Notes: generated from the letters alone by a model not told the origin. Positions 33,965-43,922 are shown, counted from the first letter of the stretch. The stretch is DNA of 64,000 nt from Pseudomonas sp. B21-040 (GCF_024748695.1 NZ_CP087176.1:1915501-1979500), one strand, 5' to 3'. Made by a program: numbers and translations.

Positions 33965-35232
33965 GCGCGGGTGTTGCTTACGGCGGTCTGTTTGACGCCC
34001 TTCGCGGTTTTTGGCGCTCTCATCAGCAGCGGGCCAAATGTTGCGAGCAGGCCAAGCATGATCAACGGGAAAAACATCAGTGACTCCAGGCCGAACTGGC
34101 TGACGATCACGGTGATGGCGGCGGGTCCCACGAGCATGCCGGAGAAGCCGATGCAATTGACGATGCCGATGTTGCGACCGGCATGTCGCGGGTCCCGGCG
34201 TCCGGCAGCGGAAATCATCAGCGGCGCGATGCAGGAAAGTCCAAGGCCGAACAACGCAAAGCCGAGAATTCCGGTAACGACCGTGCCGCCGACGATGGTG
34301 AGGGTCATGCCCAGCACACAGACTGTGCCGCAGGCGAACACCACTTGAGCGTTACCAAAGGCCGCCGCCAGCCGGTCGCCGAACAGACGCCCGATGAACG
34401 CCGCACCGACGAATATCGACACTGCCATGCCGGCGGTGGACGTCGAGGTCGAGAACTCGCGGCGAATGTATTCCTGGCCCCAGTCGGCAATCGCGTTTTC
34501 CCCCATCATGCTGCCCAACAACAGTGCACCAAGTGCAATCATCACCAGCAGCGTTTTGGTCGATGGAGGCTTGCCGATTTCATCCGCGGACTGAGCGTCT
34601 GTTTGCCAGTCGCCTGAAGCCGCGTCGGGAACGTCATGCTTGCCCAGCAGCCAGCGGCTGAACACACAGCCGACGATCAGCATGGCAATGCCCAGCACGG
34701 TAAACGGCACTTTGACGCTGTCGGTGTAGAAACCCGTCAGCCAACTGCAGGCCATCCCGAGCAGAAAACCACCCAGCGAATAGAACGCGTGGAAGCCGGA
34801 CATGATCGAGCGCCGATAAAACCGCTCGACTTGCACACCATGGGCATTCAACGCGGTATCCAGCGCGCCGCGCAGCAAACCCAGCACCACGCCAAAACTC
34901 ATTGCAAACCAGAAACCGCTGACGAAACCCAACGGAATGATGGATAGCGGATAGGCAAGGGCGCAGACGGTGATCACCGGTTTTGCACCGAAGCTGTCCA
35001 GCAGACGGCCGACCAGCAGGGCTCCCGCCGCTGAGCCGACGCCGACCCCGAGCGCGATCAGGCCGAAGTTCGCATCACCCAGCTCGCCGGTGAAACCCAG
35101 TTGTGTCCTGAAGACACTCACCCCGGTCGACCAGATGTACATCATTGCGCCGATCATCATGAAGCCGAGGAAGGTCGCGATACGCGCCTTGCGGATGCGT
35201 GTGGGGATCGGTGTTTTTTGAACGTTATTCAT
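33961..35232 (-). CDS. MFS transporter, YbjJ/FucP-like (copy 1)
   Basis: A 423-residue, 12-segment major-facilitator transporter. It has the [17 protein letters not shown] segment and an N-terminal half rich in small residues, as in YbjJ-type and fucose permease relatives. Start at ATG 35232; the upstream extension lies in the promoter region. The 14-bp LacI-type palindrome at 35296 lies 64 bp upstream, so it should belong to the LacI regulon shared with copy 2. Sugar import is inferred from family and context. Confidence 0.8.
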   Translation of the reverse strand: MNNVQKTPIPTRIRKARIATFLGFMMIGAMMYIWSTGVSVFRTQLGFTGELGDANFGLIALGVGVGSAAGALLVGRLLDSFGAKPVITVCALAYPLSIIPLGFVSGFWFAMSFGVVLGLLRGALDTALNAHGVQVERFYRRSIMSGFHAFYSLGGFLLGMACSWLTGFYTDSVKVPFTVLGIAMLIVGCVFSRWLLGKHDVPDAASGDWQTDAQSADEIGKPPSTKTLLVMIALGALLLGSMMGENAIADWGQEYIRREFSTSTSTAGMAVSIFVGAAFIGRLFGDRLAAAFGNAQVVFACGTVCVLGMTLTIVGGTVVTGILGFALFGLGLSCIAPLMISAAGRRDPRHAGRNIGIVNCIGFSGMLVGPAAITVIVSQFGLESLMFFPLIMLGLLATFGPLLMRAPKTAKGVKQTAVSNTRA

Positions 35233-35295
35233 CACGCTGCATTTGTCCCTGTTGTTTTTGTGGGGGTGTTCATGCAAAAGCTGAGTCACACAAGA

Positions 35296-35309
35296 GTTAT
35301 ACGTATAAC
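35296..35309. promoter_or_regulatory. LacI-type operator, site 1
   Basis: Perfect palindrome GTTATACGTATAAC with the central CG typical of LacI-family operators, upstream of the minus-strand MFS gene. Confidence 0.8.
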
Positions 35310-35452
35310 CCGTTCAAAAATAATATCGGTGACGGCATTGATGTCAACTGTTTCTGGGAGGCGATTGCCATTCAGGTGACATATGGCATGCAGATATGCT
35401 CGGCAAGGCGATCAGTTTTTAACGTGGCCTGTGGTCGAACAGGGTAATTTGA

Positions 35453-35466
35453 GTTATACGTATAAC
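35453..35466. promoter_or_regulatory. LacI-type operator, site 2
   Basis: Same palindrome GTTATACGTATAAC, extended here by flanking A and T to 16 bp, 28 bp before the start of the plus-strand MFS gene. Confidence 0.8.
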
Positions 35467-35494
35467 TTGCATTGATCCGAGCGCAGGGGTTTTC

Positions 35495-36664
35495 GTGTCG
35501 TCTCAAGAATTGCTACTGCCGTGCACCACGCCTCATATGTTGGCCTATCGATCGACGTTCCTGTTGTCAGGGCTGTGTATGGGTGCCTGGGCGCCCCTAG
35601 TGCCCTATGCACGCACCCGGGCCGGGGTTGACGACGCGGCCCTGGGGCTGCTGTTGCTGTGCCTGGGCTTGGGCTCATTGGTGATGATGCCACTGGCCGG
35701 CATTCTCAACGCGCGCCGGGGCTGTCGTTTTACGATGCACGTGGGCATTGCGCTGGTACTGCTGACCTTGCCTTTGTTGGCGACGACTCATTCCTTTATC
35801 GGTTTGATGTTCGCCTTGGTGGTATTTGGGGCAGGGTGCGGGTCGGTCGACGTGACCATGAACGTTCAGGGCGTGATGGTCGAGCGCGCGACGGGACGTT
35901 CACTCATGTCCGGTTTCCATGGCCTGTTCAGCCTCGGCGCGATTATCAGTGCGGCAGGTATTACCGCGTTGTTATGGCTGGGCGCCACGCCGTTGATGGC
36001 CAGCAGTGCGGTCATGGCAATCCTGGTCGCCTTCGTCCTGACCCATGGCCGCCAGTTGTTGGGGCGCAGCGGTGACGAAGGCAGCCCGATTTTTGTCCGG
36101 CCTACCCGAAAGGTTTTACTGCTGGGCATGCTGTGTCTGTTCGCCTTCCTGGCCGAAGGGGCGATTCTCGACTGGAGCGCGGTGTTCCTGGCTGACGAAC
36201 GAGGTGTCCAGCATTCCCTTGCCGGCCTGGGGTACGCCGTGTTTGCGGTGATGATGGCGCTGGGGCGATTGAACGGTGACCGGATACTGCTGAAGCTGGG
36301 GGCACGGGTGGTGTTGATCGGCGGTGGACTCGTGGTCATGTTGGGATTCGCGATGGTCGTGTTGGCCAATGACTGGCTGTTGAACCTGGTTGGGTTTGCG
36401 GTGATTGGCGCCGGTCTGGCCAACATCGCTCCGGTTTATTTGTCGCTGGCAGGTGCGCAAAAGACCATGCCTGGCGAACTGGCCATTGCCGCTGCCACCA
36501 GCCTGGGTTACCTAGGGATTTTAATGGGCCCGGCCGCCATCGGGTTTGTCGCCCATGCCAGCAGCCTGCCCCTGGCGCTGCTCGTGGTTGCCGCGCTAAT
36601 GATCGCGGTCATTGTCACTGCCACTCGGCTGGTTCCGAAGTTTTCGCCTCAACAGTTACACTGA
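35495..36664 (+). CDS. MFS transporter, YbjJ/FucP-like (copy 2)
   Basis: A 389-residue, 12-segment transporter related to copy 1: SGFHGLFSLGAIISAAG, and a GSVDVTMNVQGVMVERATGRS loop where copy 1 has [20 protein letters not shown]. Start is a GTG with CAGGGG upstream. It is divergent from copy 1 with one operator near each start, and followed after 62 bp by the LacI-type regulator. Two related carriers in one regulon may split import and export or two related substrates. Confidence 0.82.
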   Translation: MSSQELLLPCTTPHMLAYRSTFLLSGLCMGAWAPLVPYARTRAGVDDAALGLLLLCLGLGSLVMMPLAGILNARRGCRFTMHVGIALVLLTLPLLATTHSFIGLMFALVVFGAGCGSVDVTMNVQGVMVERATGRSLMSGFHGLFSLGAIISAAGITALLWLGATPLMASSAVMAILVAFVLTHGRQLLGRSGDEGSPIFVRPTRKVLLLGMLCLFAFLAEGAILDWSAVFLADERGVQHSLAGLGYAVFAVMMALGRLNGDRILLKLGARVVLIGGGLVVMLGFAMVVLANDWLLNLVGFAVIGAGLANIAPVYLSLAGAQKTMPGELAIAAATSLGYLGILMGPAAIGFVAHASSLPLALLVVAALMIAVIVTATRLVPKFSPQQLH

Positions 36665-36726
36665 GCGCGTGGCGTTTTTTATCACTGACCTCGCACGGGG
36701 TTTTCACAAAGGTTGGGAAGCAAGCG

Positions 36727-37821
36727 ATGGCATCCGTTTCAATGAAAGATGTAGCACTGGCGGCGGGGGTGTCTCAGCCTGCGGTGTCTTACGCTTACAA
36801 TCGCCCATCCAAGCTGTCCGAGGCCCAACGTGAGCATATCCTTGCCGTAGCCGCGTCGCTGGGCTACCCGGGACCCAATGTGCTTGGCCGGAGCCTTCGC
36901 TCGGGCAAGATCGGGGCGATCGGGTTGATGATGATGGACAAGTTGTCCCTGGCGTTCGCCGACCCTTGCACCGTTGCCTTGCTGCGCGGGATCAGCGAGG
37001 TGGGCGAACTGGAGAACGTTGCGCTGACGTTGTTCCCTCTCAACAACAACCGGTTGGTCGGTCGGACACCGGCAGCCAATCACGGCAGCCTGGCGCTGCG
37101 AGGGTTGGTTGATGGCTTGATCATCTCGACCCTGCCCGATGACCACCCTGCGGTACTGGCGGTGGTGAAACAGAACATTCCGTTTGTGGTGATCGATTCG
37201 CCGCTGGTGGAAGGTGCTTTTTTTGTCGGGATCGATGACCGGGGGGCCGCCCGCACGCAGGTGCAGCACTTGCTGGATCTGGGGCATCGCAAAATAGGGA
37301 TCATCATTGACCGTCTGAACCCTGACGGTTATCGCGGTCCGATCGATCCGCAGCGTTTCAAGCATGCCAGTGAGCGCATTGTCAGGGAGCGGCTGACCGG
37401 CTACGTCGAGGCGGCGAATGCGGCTGGCCTGGCATTCGAGGACCTGAGCATTATCGAAGCTGGTGGACTGGATTCGACGTCCGGGCAAGCGGCCGCGTTT
37501 ACCCTGCTGACGTCCAGCGACGTCACGGCGGTGGTTGCCTGTTCCGATGTGATGGCGATCGCTTGCATGAAAACGGCTCACGCGCTCAATCGCAAGGTTC
37601 CGCAAGACCTGTCGGTGATCGGTTTCGACGACATTCCCGAAGCGGTGCAATTGGGCCTGACTACTATTGGTCAACCCATGGTGGAGAAGGGCGTCTACGC
37701 CGCGAGGCTTTTGACCGAGCAACTCAATGCACCGGCCGACACCCGGCTTGAGCCTGAGCAGAAGATTTTCGCCACCAAACTGATCGTGCGTGGTTCAACC
37801 CAGAAGGTGCCGGGCGTTTAA
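36727..37821 (+). CDS. LacI family transcriptional regulator
   Basis: A 364-residue regulator with an N-terminal LacI headpiece (SMKDVALAAGVSQPAVSYAY, residues 5-24, with the hinge helix near NVLGRSLRSG) and a periplasmic-binding-like sensor domain ending with VIGFDDIPEAVQLGLTTIGQ. GGGAAG precedes the ATG. It is the only LacI-type protein in the window, and the matching central-CG palindromes occur only at the neighbouring MFS, ThuA and HisD-like promoters, so it is the obvious regulator of all of them. Confidence 0.87.
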   Translation: MASVSMKDVALAAGVSQPAVSYAYNRPSKLSEAQREHILAVAASLGYPGPNVLGRSLRSGKIGAIGLMMMDKLSLAFADPCTVALLRGISEVGELENVALTLFPLNNNRLVGRTPAANHGSLALRGLVDGLIISTLPDDHPAVLAVVKQNIPFVVIDSPLVEGAFFVGIDDRGAARTQVQHLLDLGHRKIGIIIDRLNPDGYRGPIDPQRFKHASERIVRERLTGYVEAANAAGLAFEDLSIIEAGGLDSTSGQAAAFTLLTSSDVTAVVACSDVMAIACMKTAHALNRKVPQDLSVIGFDDIPEAVQLGLTTIGQPMVEKGVYAARLLTEQLNAPADTRLEPEQKIFATKLIVRGSTQKVPGV

Positions 37822-37839
37822 CCGCGCTCATGGCATCAG

Positions 37840-37866
37840 GCTGCGGTGTAATCACTACACCGCAGC
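37840..37866. terminator. Hairpin between convergent LacI and GMC genes
   Basis: Eleven-base-pair perfect stem, GCTGCGGTGTA/TACACCGCAGC, with a five-base loop and no T-run. It lies 19 bp after the LacI gene and 10 bp before the GMC stop; probably limits convergent transcription. Confidence 0.55.
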
Positions 37867-37875
37867 GCTTGCCGC

Positions 37876-39486
37876 TCAGGACACTTCGTGTTTGAAGTTC
37901 GCCGCGACCCGCAGGGCGTTGGCAGCGATGGTGAGTGCCGGATTGACCGCGGCCGAGGACGGGAAGAACGAACTGTCGACCACCCAGACATTGTCCAGGT
38001 CGTGCATCTTGCAGTTGAGGTCCAGCACGCTCGACGCCGGGTCCTTGCCCATGACCGCCGTACCGCATTGATGCGAGTTGGTGGCAATGCCCATGCGCGC
38101 CTTGAGGATCAGCGGATAGCCCGCGGCCCGCATGACACGGCTGGTCTTGTTCACCAGGCCTTCATGGGCTTTGAGGTTGTTGGGTGTCCAATGGACCTTG
38201 ATCGCACCCCGTTGCGCGTCATACGTGATCCGGTTTTCCTGGGTGGGCAGGTCTTCCGACGTCAGGTACAGGTCGACGCTGTGATCGGTGATGTATCGCG
38301 AGGCGAACTTCGGCAGCCACGGACGCATGGAGCTGATCATGGGTTCGCGAATTTTCCCCAGCATCTGCACGTTACCCAGAGGAAACGCGTTGTTCGCACC
38401 GGCGCTGTACCAGTCGTTGAGGGCCAGGGTCTTCTGGAATACCACCTTGTTCTTGCGTCGAGGGTCTACCGCCAGCATGAAGGTGCTGTTGTGCACCATG
38501 TAATTGCGACCCACTTGCCCTGAGCTGTTGCCCAGGCCTTCGGGGTGCTGTTCGTTTGCCGACTTGAGCAGCAGCGCAGCGCTGTTCACGGCTCCGCAGG
38601 CCAATACGAAGCGCTTGGCACGCAGCGTCACTGCACGACCCTCGATCAGGCCGTGGGCCTCAGTGACCGTCCGCCCGTCTGCCGCTGTCTTCAGTTGGTT
38701 GATCGTGGTACGGGTCAACAGCCTGACGGTTGCACTGCGCAAGGCCGGTCTCAACGCGCTGACCTCTGCGTCAGCTTTGGCGTCCAGCAGGCAAGGGTAC
38801 CCATCACACGTTGAACAGAGTACGCAGTCACCGCCATTGCCATAGTCCACTGCCGCGGGCATCACAAAAGGCTTGAGCCCGGACCGGCGCATGCTCTGCT
38901 CCAGGGAGGCCAGGGCAGGGTCATGTTTGAGCGCAGGTCTTGGGTAGGGGCCTGAGCGCCAAGGCTCGCTGGGATCTACGCCTGCTGCGCCATGCACGCG
39001 GTAGAGTTTTTCCGCCTCGTCGTACCAGGGCTCCAGGTCCGCATAGCTGATCGGCCAGGCCGGGGAGAGGCCTTCGGCGTGCTGGATTTCGGCAAAGTCG
39101 GCTTCGCGAAACCGTGGCAGCATCGCGCCGTAGAATTTGGTGTTGCCGCCGACGTAATAAAAAACGCCTGGCGAAAAGGGTTGGTTGGATTCGTCCAGCC
39201 ATTGTTCGGCATTGCGATAACGGCCTTGGCCGAAAACCGATTCGGTGCTCCAGTTCTGTATTTCTCGCGGCAGGAAATCACCGCGTTCAACGATGACAAT
39301 GTCCAGTCCGCTGTCGCGCAGCGCATGGGCAAAGGTCGAACCGCCCATGCCCGAGCCGATAATCACCACATCACAATTGATATTGCCATCTGCATCAGGT
39401 GTCACCACGTCGAGGGCGCGCGGTTCGCGCGACGCCCCCGATTGTGGATTCAGCTCTGCATGATGCGTAATCAATGCATCACTCAT
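37876..39486 (-). CDS. GMC oxidoreductase, sugar 3-dehydrogenase-like (copy 2)
   Basis: A 536-residue FAD enzyme distinct from the choline-dehydrogenase-like copies. It has VVIIGSGMGGSTFAHALRD with a VERGDFLP strand, the region GVFYYVGGNTKFYGAMLPRF, a Cys-rich block CVLCSTCDGYPC (about 222-233), and a C-terminal HQCGTAVMG and NPALTIAANALR. This is the pattern of GMC dehydrogenases acting on sugars (pyranose/glucoside-oxidising type). No Tat signal and no small subunit nearby. Third gene of the ThuA-TPP operon, 17 bp after the TPP gene; GGAG before the ATG. Confidence 0.82.
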   Translation of the reverse strand: MSDALITHHAELNPQSGASREPRALDVVTPDADGNINCDVVIIGSGMGGSTFAHALRDSGLDIVIVERGDFLPREIQNWSTESVFGQGRYRNAEQWLDESNQPFSPGVFYYVGGNTKFYGAMLPRFREADFAEIQHAEGLSPAWPISYADLEPWYDEAEKLYRVHGAAGVDPSEPWRSGPYPRPALKHDPALASLEQSMRRSGLKPFVMPAAVDYGNGGDCVLCSTCDGYPCLLDAKADAEVSALRPALRSATVRLLTRTTINQLKTAADGRTVTEAHGLIEGRAVTLRAKRFVLACGAVNSAALLLKSANEQHPEGLGNSSGQVGRNYMVHNSTFMLAVDPRRKNKVVFQKTLALNDWYSAGANNAFPLGNVQMLGKIREPMISSMRPWLPKFASRYITDHSVDLYLTSEDLPTQENRITYDAQRGAIKVHWTPNNLKAHEGLVNKTSRVMRAAGYPLILKARMGIATNSHQCGTAVMGKDPASSVLDLNCKMHDLDNVWVVDSSFFPSSAAVNPALTIAANALRVAANFKHEVS

Positions 39487-39503
39487 TTGAGCCGCTCCAG
39501 TTC

Positions 39504-41291
39504 TTATAGGTGTTGTTCGGAGTTGCGCAGTTCCCGGTATTCGTCCTGGCGCTCATCGGTGATGTACTCAGGAATCGGGAAGTCCCACCAACCCGGTACC
39601 CAAGGGCCCGCAGCGTCGCGGTCGGTCGGGACCTCGATCAGCACCGGCGCGTTCAAATCCAGGGCTTCCTGCAGGATCGGCTCTAGGTCTTCCGGGCGCT
39701 CCACACGGTAGGACTTCAGGCCGAAGGCTTCGCCCACCGCCTTGAAGTCCGGGCTATATGGAGTGCCATCCGGATGGTTGAACTCGGTACCGATATGGCG
39801 GCTGGTCTGCTTGCGCTGGCCACCGCGAATCGACATGTACCCGGCATTGTTCTGGATCATGAACACGACTGGAATGTTATTGGTCACGCAGATCGCAATT
39901 TCCTGCGAGGTCATCAGGAAGTCACCGTCACCCAGGATGCACACCACCGGCTGGTTCGGCGCAGCCAGCTTGGCGCCGATGGCGGCAGGTACGGCCCAGC
40001 CCATGGAGGAGAACCCGCCGGAGGTCAGGTGAGTGCGAGGGGTATAGACCGGGAAGGTCTGCTTGACCGCGCCCTGGGTATTGCCGGAGCCGACCACTAC
40101 TATGGTGTCCCGCGGGAAAATCTTGCGCAGCGCACCCAGTGGACGTTGAGAAGTGAACGGGAAACGGTCCGAGTCACGACGACCGGCCAGCTTGGTTTCC
40201 CATTCATTCTGATAGCCACGCAGATCGCTAAGGTACGATTCGCGATCGACGGTCTGACCCTTTAGGCCTTCGACGATGGCGGCGAGGGCGTACTTGGCGT
40301 CGGCGCAAATGCCTACGGTCACCGGGTAGTTCTTGCCGATTTCGTGCGGGTCGATGTCGATGTGAATCAGCTTCGACGGCGGAATCGCAAAGGTCACGCC
40401 CTTGGCGTAGCTGGACGATGACCAGTCGGTGAAGCGGCAACCCACGGCGATAATCACATCGGCGGTGGAAGCCACTTTGTTGCCGCACATCGTGCCGGTC
40501 TGTCCGACGCTGCCGGCGAACAATTCATGGTCCTCGGGGAAACCGCTTTTGCCGTTCCAGGTGGTGACCACCGGGATTTTCCACGCTTCGGCCAGGGCCA
40601 GGATCTCGGCGTGCGCTTCACCGGTAATCACACCGCCACCGATCACGAGCACCGGGCGTTGGCAGGCTTGCAGTTCTTGCACGGCACGGGCGGTGGCCGC
40701 CGGGTCAGGGAACGATTTGCCGATCGGGGTGCGCTCTTCGAGGTCATGCAGCGTCACTTCAGCCGCTTCGGCTTGCACGTCCATCGGAATTTCGATGTGC
40801 ACCGGGCCAGGACGGCCGGTGACCATCGCGCTCCAGGCGCGGTGCATCATGAACGGCAGCTCTTCGACGCGCGTTGCGACCCAATGGCGCTTGGTCACCG
40901 CTTCGGCGATTTTCGGGAAATCGTTATCGGTGTAGCGCTCCAGTTCTTGCAGCAAACCGTGGCCGCGCATGTGGGTGGGCGGCCCACCGGTGATCAGCAT
41001 GAGGCTGGTGGAGTCGGTGAAGGCCGTGGCGAGACCAATGATGGTGTTGGTGGCACCGGCGCCGATGGACGTGACAGCCGCCATCGGCTTGCCGCACACC
41101 CGGTAGTAACCGTCTGCCAGGTGCACGGCACTCTGCTCGTGGAAGACCTGGATGAACTTGAGTTTCGAGTCTTCTTCGAGAAAGGCGTCGGTGAGTGTCC
41201 AGATACCGTGGCCGGGAATACCGGCGACATACTCGACGCCGTAGTTTTTCAGGGTTTGTGCCACGATCTGGCTGCCGGTCAATTTGCTCAT
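39504..41291 (-). CDS. Thiamine-diphosphate-dependent enzyme, acetolactate-synthase-like
   Basis: A 595-residue three-domain TPP enzyme. The PYR domain has the activating glutamate E52 in HEQSAVHLADGY; the central domain includes LVIGGGVITGEAHAEI; the PP domain carries GDGDF (454-458) with the paired Asn at 481-482 (metal/TPP motif). Acetolactate synthase, IolD-type hydrolase and oxalyl-CoA-type enzymes share this layout, so the substrate is open. It overlaps thuA by 4 bases and precedes the GMC gene, so it acts in the same pathway. A shorter paralogue lies at 52613. Confidence 0.82.
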   Translation of the reverse strand: MSKLTGSQIVAQTLKNYGVEYVAGIPGHGIWTLTDAFLEEDSKLKFIQVFHEQSAVHLADGYYRVCGKPMAAVTSIGAGATNTIIGLATAFTDSTSLMLITGGPPTHMRGHGLLQELERYTDNDFPKIAEAVTKRHWVATRVEELPFMMHRAWSAMVTGRPGPVHIEIPMDVQAEAAEVTLHDLEERTPIGKSFPDPAATARAVQELQACQRPVLVIGGGVITGEAHAEILALAEAWKIPVVTTWNGKSGFPEDHELFAGSVGQTGTMCGNKVASTADVIIAVGCRFTDWSSSSYAKGVTFAIPPSKLIHIDIDPHEIGKNYPVTVGICADAKYALAAIVEGLKGQTVDRESYLSDLRGYQNEWETKLAGRRDSDRFPFTSQRPLGALRKIFPRDTIVVVGSGNTQGAVKQTFPVYTPRTHLTSGGFSSMGWAVPAAIGAKLAAPNQPVVCILGDGDFLMTSQEIAICVTNNIPVVFMIQNNAGYMSIRGGQRKQTSRHIGTEFNHPDGTPYSPDFKAVGEAFGLKSYRVERPEDLEPILQEALDLNAPVLIEVPTDRDAAGPWVPGWWDFPIPEYITDERQDEYRELRNSEQHL

Positions 41292-42013
41292 GACAGGACT
41301 CCTTGGGTTGATGAAAGCGGGGTGGATGCGGTGGTTTTGCCGTGACCTTCAGCGCGTCCGCGCGTTGCCCAGTTCAGGCCCTGCTTGGTCAGGCGGCGAA
41401 TGTTCGGGTCGGCCAGGTTGCTGGTGTCGTGGCCGATGGAGTGGTAGAAAACCCGTCCCTGACCCCACTGGCGTACCCAGGCGACCGGGCTGCGATGACC
41501 CTTGATCCAGGGGAACGGATTGCCGTCGAACGTGGTTTCGGCGAGCACATGGATGTTCGGGTCCACTTGCATGTAGTACTGCTCGGAACGCACCTCGAAA
41601 TCCTCGACGCCTTGAGTGACCTCATGGGTGTGGTCGATCACGTTGACCTGGTAAGGATGGGGAAAGCCTTCGCCCATCGGATGCTCGAGAAAGGAGCCAC
41701 CCAGTACCCAGTGGTACTTGAGGCTTGCACGAAAAGCCGCGCCCGCACCGTGCCAACCCACCAGGCCGGTGCCGCTTTCGATCGCTTCGAGCAGGCGGTT
41801 TTCCTGAGATGCGGTCAGCGTTTCAGTGGTAACTGCGTTGTTCCAGCCAATGACGATCAGGTCGTAACCGGTCAAATCCCTGTCCAAGGTGAAGATGTCT
41901 GTGGACTCTTCAACGTCGAAATCCAGCTCCTGGAAAACGGTCCGGGCCCAAGCGGCGATTTCATAGGGGAAATGGCCGGGCCAGCCACCGTATAGATACA
42001 AGACTCGACTCAC
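41288..42013 (-). CDS. ThuA-like family protein
   Basis: A 241-residue protein with the ThuA (trehalose-utilisation) flavodoxin-like fold: LYLYGGWPGHFPYE at the start, YDLIVIGWNNAVTTE, the GLVGWHGAGAAFR motif, and WVRQWGQGRVFYHSIGH near the end. ThuA proteins act in 3-keto-sugar metabolism in Rhizobium relatives; the chemistry is only partly known. The start is GTG with AGAGGTGAC upstream. It heads the operon thuA-TPP-GMC, 35 bp downstream of a LacI-type operator. Confidence 0.82.
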   Translation of the reverse strand: MSRVLYLYGGWPGHFPYEIAAWARTVFQELDFDVEESTDIFTLDRDLTGYDLIVIGWNNAVTTETLTASQENRLLEAIESGTGLVGWHGAGAAFRASLKYHWVLGGSFLEHPMGEGFPHPYQVNVIDHTHEVTQGVEDFEVRSEQYYMQVDPNIHVLAETTFDGNPFPWIKGHRSPVAWVRQWGQGRVFYHSIGHDTSNLADPNIRRLTKQGLNWATRGRAEGHGKTTASTPLSSTQGVLS

Positions 42014-42047
42014 GGTTAGTCACCTCTTTGGTTGGTTGTGATTGTTA

Positions 42048-42063
42048 GGTTATACGTATAACC
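42048..42063. promoter_or_regulatory. LacI-type operator, site 3
   Basis: GGTTATACGTATAACC, a perfect 16-bp palindrome with the same 14-bp core as sites 1 and 2. It lies just upstream of the thuA operon and within the divergent region shared with the HisD-like gene. Confidence 0.8.
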
Positions 42064-42215
42064 GCTTATTTAAGCTATCACTCAAAACGGCGCTGTCAAT
42101 GCCTGGAGTGCATTTTTTAATTGAATGGCCAAGTCGGCCTGGAGATTCGTCAAGATGGCGTGAATGGCCACAAACAACGGAACAGTTTTGTTCGCTGCGC
42201 TTTTGATAAGAAAAG

Positions 42216-42229
42216 GTTATACGAATAAT
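42216..42229. promoter_or_regulatory. LacI-type operator, degenerate site 4
   Basis: GTTATACGAATAAT matches the 14-bp operator except at two positions and lies upstream of the HisD-like gene; together with site 3 it could allow looping across the divergent promoter. Confidence 0.5.
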
Positions 42230-42409
42230 AGAGATGCCCGTGCCAGAGCGGCGGTGCTGTCAACAGTGCTTCAACTTTGCGTCTGTGCTGCGTCAGATCG
42301 CGTCAGCAATAAACCCGCTGCGAAATTGCCGGGAGCAGGGGGGTGAGAAAAGATGTTTGCCAAGGCTGAGTGCATGTTGCGTGCATCAAGAACCACCTGG
42401 AGCAAATTG

Positions 42410-43693
42410 ATGATTCGTTATCTGAAAAAAAGTAAGCCCGTCGAAGCCCAAGCAGAAATCGCCTCCCAAGTCCGCGATACGGTCGAGCAGATCATTGCCA
42501 ATGTCGCCAAAAACGGTGATGCAGCCGTTCGGGAGTATTCGAAGAAATTTGATAAGTGGGAGCCTGCTACCTTCCGCTTGACCGACGAAGAAATCGCCGC
42601 GTGTGTGGCCAGTCTGTCGGAACAGGAAATCGGCGACATCAAATTTGCGCAGGCACAGGTCCGTCGGTTTGCCGAAGTGCAGAAAGCCTCGATGCACGAT
42701 GTCGAAGTCGAAACACTCCCGGGTGTGATCCTGGGGCATCGCAATATTCCGGTGAACTCGGTGGGCTGCTACATCCCCGGCGGTAAGTATCCGTTGTTGG
42801 CGTCGGCACACATGAGCGTATTGACCGCCAAGGTGGCGGGGGTGAAGCGTGTGGTGGCAGCGGCTCCGCCGTTCGACGGCAAGCCACATCCGGCCATCGT
42901 GACGGCCATGTACCTCGCCGGTGCCGATGAAATCTATTGTGTGGGCGGGGTTCAGGCCATTGCCGCGTTGGCATTGGGCACAGATGACTTCAAGCCGGTC
43001 GATATGATCGTCGGCCCGGGCAACGCCTTTGTCGCCGAAGCCAAGCGCCAGCTGTTCGGCAAAATCGGCATCGATCTGATTGCCGGCCCGACCGAAACAC
43101 TGGTGATCGCCGATGACAGTTCCGACGTTGAAATCATTGCCGCAGACTTGCTGGGTCAGGCCGAGCACGGCGTCAACTCGCCAGCGGTGTTTTTGACCAA
43201 CAGCGCTGAACTGGCAGAAACCCTGCCGGCGGAAATCGAGCGTCAGCTGGCCATTCTGTCGACCGCGCCGGTCGCCTCCGTCGCCTGGCGTGACTATGGC
43301 GAGATCATCCTGTGCGACACCGTGGACGAATTGGTCCAGGAAGCCGACCGCATTGCCTCCGAACACGTCCAGGTCATGACCCGTGACCCGCTGTATTTCC
43401 TGGAGCACATGACCAACTACGGTGCGCTGTTTCTCGGAGAGCGGACCAACGTTTCCTACGGCGACAAGGTGATCGGCACCAACCACACACTGCCTACCAC
43501 CGGGACGGCGCGTTACACCGGCGGCCTGTGGGTCGGCAAGTTTATCAAGACCTGCACTTATCAACGTGTCTTGACGGACGAGGCCTCTGTGCTGGTGGGC
43601 GAGTACTGCTCGCGCCTGTGCGGCATGGAAGGCTTTGCCGGGCACAAGGAACAGGCGGATATCCGCATTCGGCGTTACAAGCAGCCAGTCTGA
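42410..43693 (+). CDS. HisD-family dehydrogenase, HpsN-like (catabolic histidinol-dehydrogenase paralogue)
   Basis: A 427-residue NAD-dependent zinc dehydrogenase of the histidinol dehydrogenase family. Motifs: [35 protein letters not shown], the zinc/catalytic LLGQAEHG and SEHVQVMT segments, and [20 protein letters not shown]. The last motif and the overall pattern match HpsN-type (sulfopropanediol dehydrogenase) relatives; no other his gene is near, so a biosynthetic role is unlikely. It should oxidise a primary alcohol to a carboxylate. Start ATG 42410 with TGGAGC upstream. A strong terminator follows. Confidence 0.83.
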   Translation: MIRYLKKSKPVEAQAEIASQVRDTVEQIIANVAKNGDAAVREYSKKFDKWEPATFRLTDEEIAACVASLSEQEIGDIKFAQAQVRRFAEVQKASMHDVEVETLPGVILGHRNIPVNSVGCYIPGGKYPLLASAHMSVLTAKVAGVKRVVAAAPPFDGKPHPAIVTAMYLAGADEIYCVGGVQAIAALALGTDDFKPVDMIVGPGNAFVAEAKRQLFGKIGIDLIAGPTETLVIADDSSDVEIIAADLLGQAEHGVNSPAVFLTNSAELAETLPAEIERQLAILSTAPVASVAWRDYGEIILCDTVDELVQEADRIASEHVQVMTRDPLYFLEHMTNYGALFLGERTNVSYGDKVIGTNHTLPTTGTARYTGGLWVGKFIKTCTYQRVLTDEASVLVGEYCSRLCGMEGFAGHKEQADIRIRRYKQPV

Positions 43694-43870
43694 TGTCTGC
43701 CGTTTATAGAGCGCAACGTTTGTCTGGGTGAGAGCGTTCGTTCTCCAACATCGAACCGACGGATCTCACCAGGTCACTGGTTAGTTGCAACACTTGGCAA
43801 GTGGGTAGCGGGAAAAAGGGTCGTTTCTCGGTACTACGGGTCACTCTTACCGCTTGCTAAGTGTTTTCAG

Positions 43871-43897
43871 GCTCCCCAACTGGGGGGCTTTTTTTTT
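43871..43897 (+). terminator. Intrinsic terminator
   Basis: Seven-base-pair stem GCTCCCC/GGGGGGC (one G-T) with loop AACT and nine T. It ends the HisD-like transcript 25 bp before the chemoreceptor gene. Confidence 0.8.
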
Positions 43898-43922
43898 AGT
43901 TGAATTTTAGTGAGGCAATGCG

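Noticed and set aside
39504..41291. Housekeeping acetolactate synthase (ilvB/ilvI)
   Set aside because: No ilvH or ilvC neighbour; it is coupled to thuA and a GMC gene under a LacI-type operator, so a catabolic role is more likely.
42410..43693. Biosynthetic histidinol dehydrogenase (hisD)
   Set aside because: No other his genes nearby, a LacI-type operator upstream, and motifs closer to HpsN-type catabolic enzymes.
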